This document shows, piece after piece, positions 6,052-6,330 of a stretch of DNA of 6,330 nt (positions are counted from its first letter, which is position 1; every line of letters starts with the position of its first letter). The notes beneath the pieces are model-generated. The model was not told where the DNA came from and did not search any database. It worked only from the letters and a program-made list of their open reading frames with translations. Both the position numbers and the translations under genes were made by a program. The stretch comes from Methanofollis sp. (GTDB taxonomy: Archaea; Halobacteriota; Methanomicrobia; Methanomicrobiales; Methanofollaceae). Location of the stretch: NCBI GenBank assembly GCA_028696365.1, contig JAQVHG010000132.1:1-6330 (forward strand), read 5' to 3'.

Positions 6052-6071
6052 GCTTTGGGCCTGATCTTTTT
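6050..6071 (+). terminator. Probable terminator of the vWA gene
   Basis: A short stem, AGGC-TTTGG-GCCT (6050-6062), begins in the stop codon and is followed after four bases by T5 (6067-6071). A second T-rich stretch (6082-6085) follows. The stem is weak, but the T tract alone can suffice in archaea. Confidence 0.45.
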
Positions 6072-6087
6072 CATGTCCCTATTTTGA

Positions 6088-6098
6088 GTTCTGTAGAA
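6088..6098. repeat. Copy 2 of the shared 3'-flank motif
   Basis: GTTCTGTAGAA is identical to 1991-2001 and, as there, follows CTATTTT and GA (6079-6087). It lies 36 bases after the vWA gene stop. Confidence 0.4.
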
Positions 6099-6330
6099 TC
6101 ACTCGTAGATCTGTCAGAGTGACCTTCTGCTCACGTGCCTTCCCGCCTCAGTTGCGCAGGGGTTTTTCTCCTTCGGGTCCCCGCCGCACGAGTGAGCCGA
6201 GGACGCCAACACCCTCGTCATGGTTATTATTGTGCCTGCCTGGCCTCATCGTGGTCCTGGGTCTCGCGAGACGGCGCCCCCCGGGCGGAAGATACGCATT
6301 TAGAATGCGTGGAGGGGAGCACCTCGGTTT
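6099..6330. other. Non-coding right edge, GC-rich with a small perfect hairpin
   Basis: No supported gene. A T5 run at 6162-6166 follows a GC-rich stretch. A C6-G3 block (6277-6285) resembles the C/G homopolymer blocks of the 2540-2570 region. ACGCATT-TAG-AATGCGT (6294-6310) is a perfect 7-bp hairpin with a 3-base loop. The reverse strand is open from the window edge to a TGA at 6150-6148, but the 60 residues are Arg/Pro/Gly-rich and match no family I recognise; a gene continuing beyond the edge cannot be excluded. Confidence 0.45.

Noticed and set aside
6220..6303. 27-codon frame MVIIVPAWPHRGPG...
   Set aside because: No ribosome site, low-complexity Pro/Arg content, and it ends in the loop of the 6294-6310 hairpin.
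1..6330. CRISPR array, tRNA, rRNA, insertion sequence or defence system
   Set aside because: No regularly spaced direct repeats, no tRNA-like cloverleaf, no transposase or nuclease motifs were seen on either strand.

Overview
The window most likely comes from a methanogenic archaeon, probably of the order Methanomicrobiales (Methanoculleus/Methanofollis-like). The evidence is an archaeal-type AMP phosphorylase, large secreted beta-sandwich surface proteins, TATA-box promoters with short leaders, T-tract transcript ends and fairly GC-rich genes separated by long, irregular intergenic DNA. The order is inferred from gene style; only the archaeal assignment is firm.

Layout. (1) Positions 1-546 hold the last 181 codons of AMP phosphorylase, an enzyme of archaeal nucleotide salvage. 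(2) A surface protein gene at 536-1966 overlaps it by 11 bp, with a Shine-Dalgarno site inside the upstream gene. Its product has a signal peptide, five tandem beta-sandwich repeats (PEGA / carboxypeptidase-regulatory-like), a valine-rich membrane helix and a short Arg-rich tail. (3) About 1 kb (1967-2976) lacks a convincing large gene. It holds a T-rich transcript end, a possible 44-codon reverse-strand gene, three strong stem-loops, and an AT-rich promoter island with a 10-bp inverted repeat. (4) Positions 2977-6051 encode a 1024-residue secreted protein with four Ig-like (invasin/Big_1-like) modules, a von Willebrand A (vWA) domain with an intact MIDAS metal site, and C-terminal beta domains. 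(5) The last 280 bases hold a probable terminator and GC-rich non-coding DNA with a perfect small hairpin.

How the parts relate. The two surface genes lie on the same strand but are separate transcription units: the first is coupled to AMP phosphorylase, the second has its own promoter. Both products are extracellular beta-sandwich proteins, but only the first has a visible membrane anchor. The metabolic gene has no obvious functional link to them.

I see no CRISPR array, tRNA, rRNA, transposase or recognised defence system. The most interesting items are the enlarged vWA domain, whose inserted loops have codon use unlike the rest of the gene, and the structured intergenic block, which may be a dispersed repeat or a non-coding RNA.
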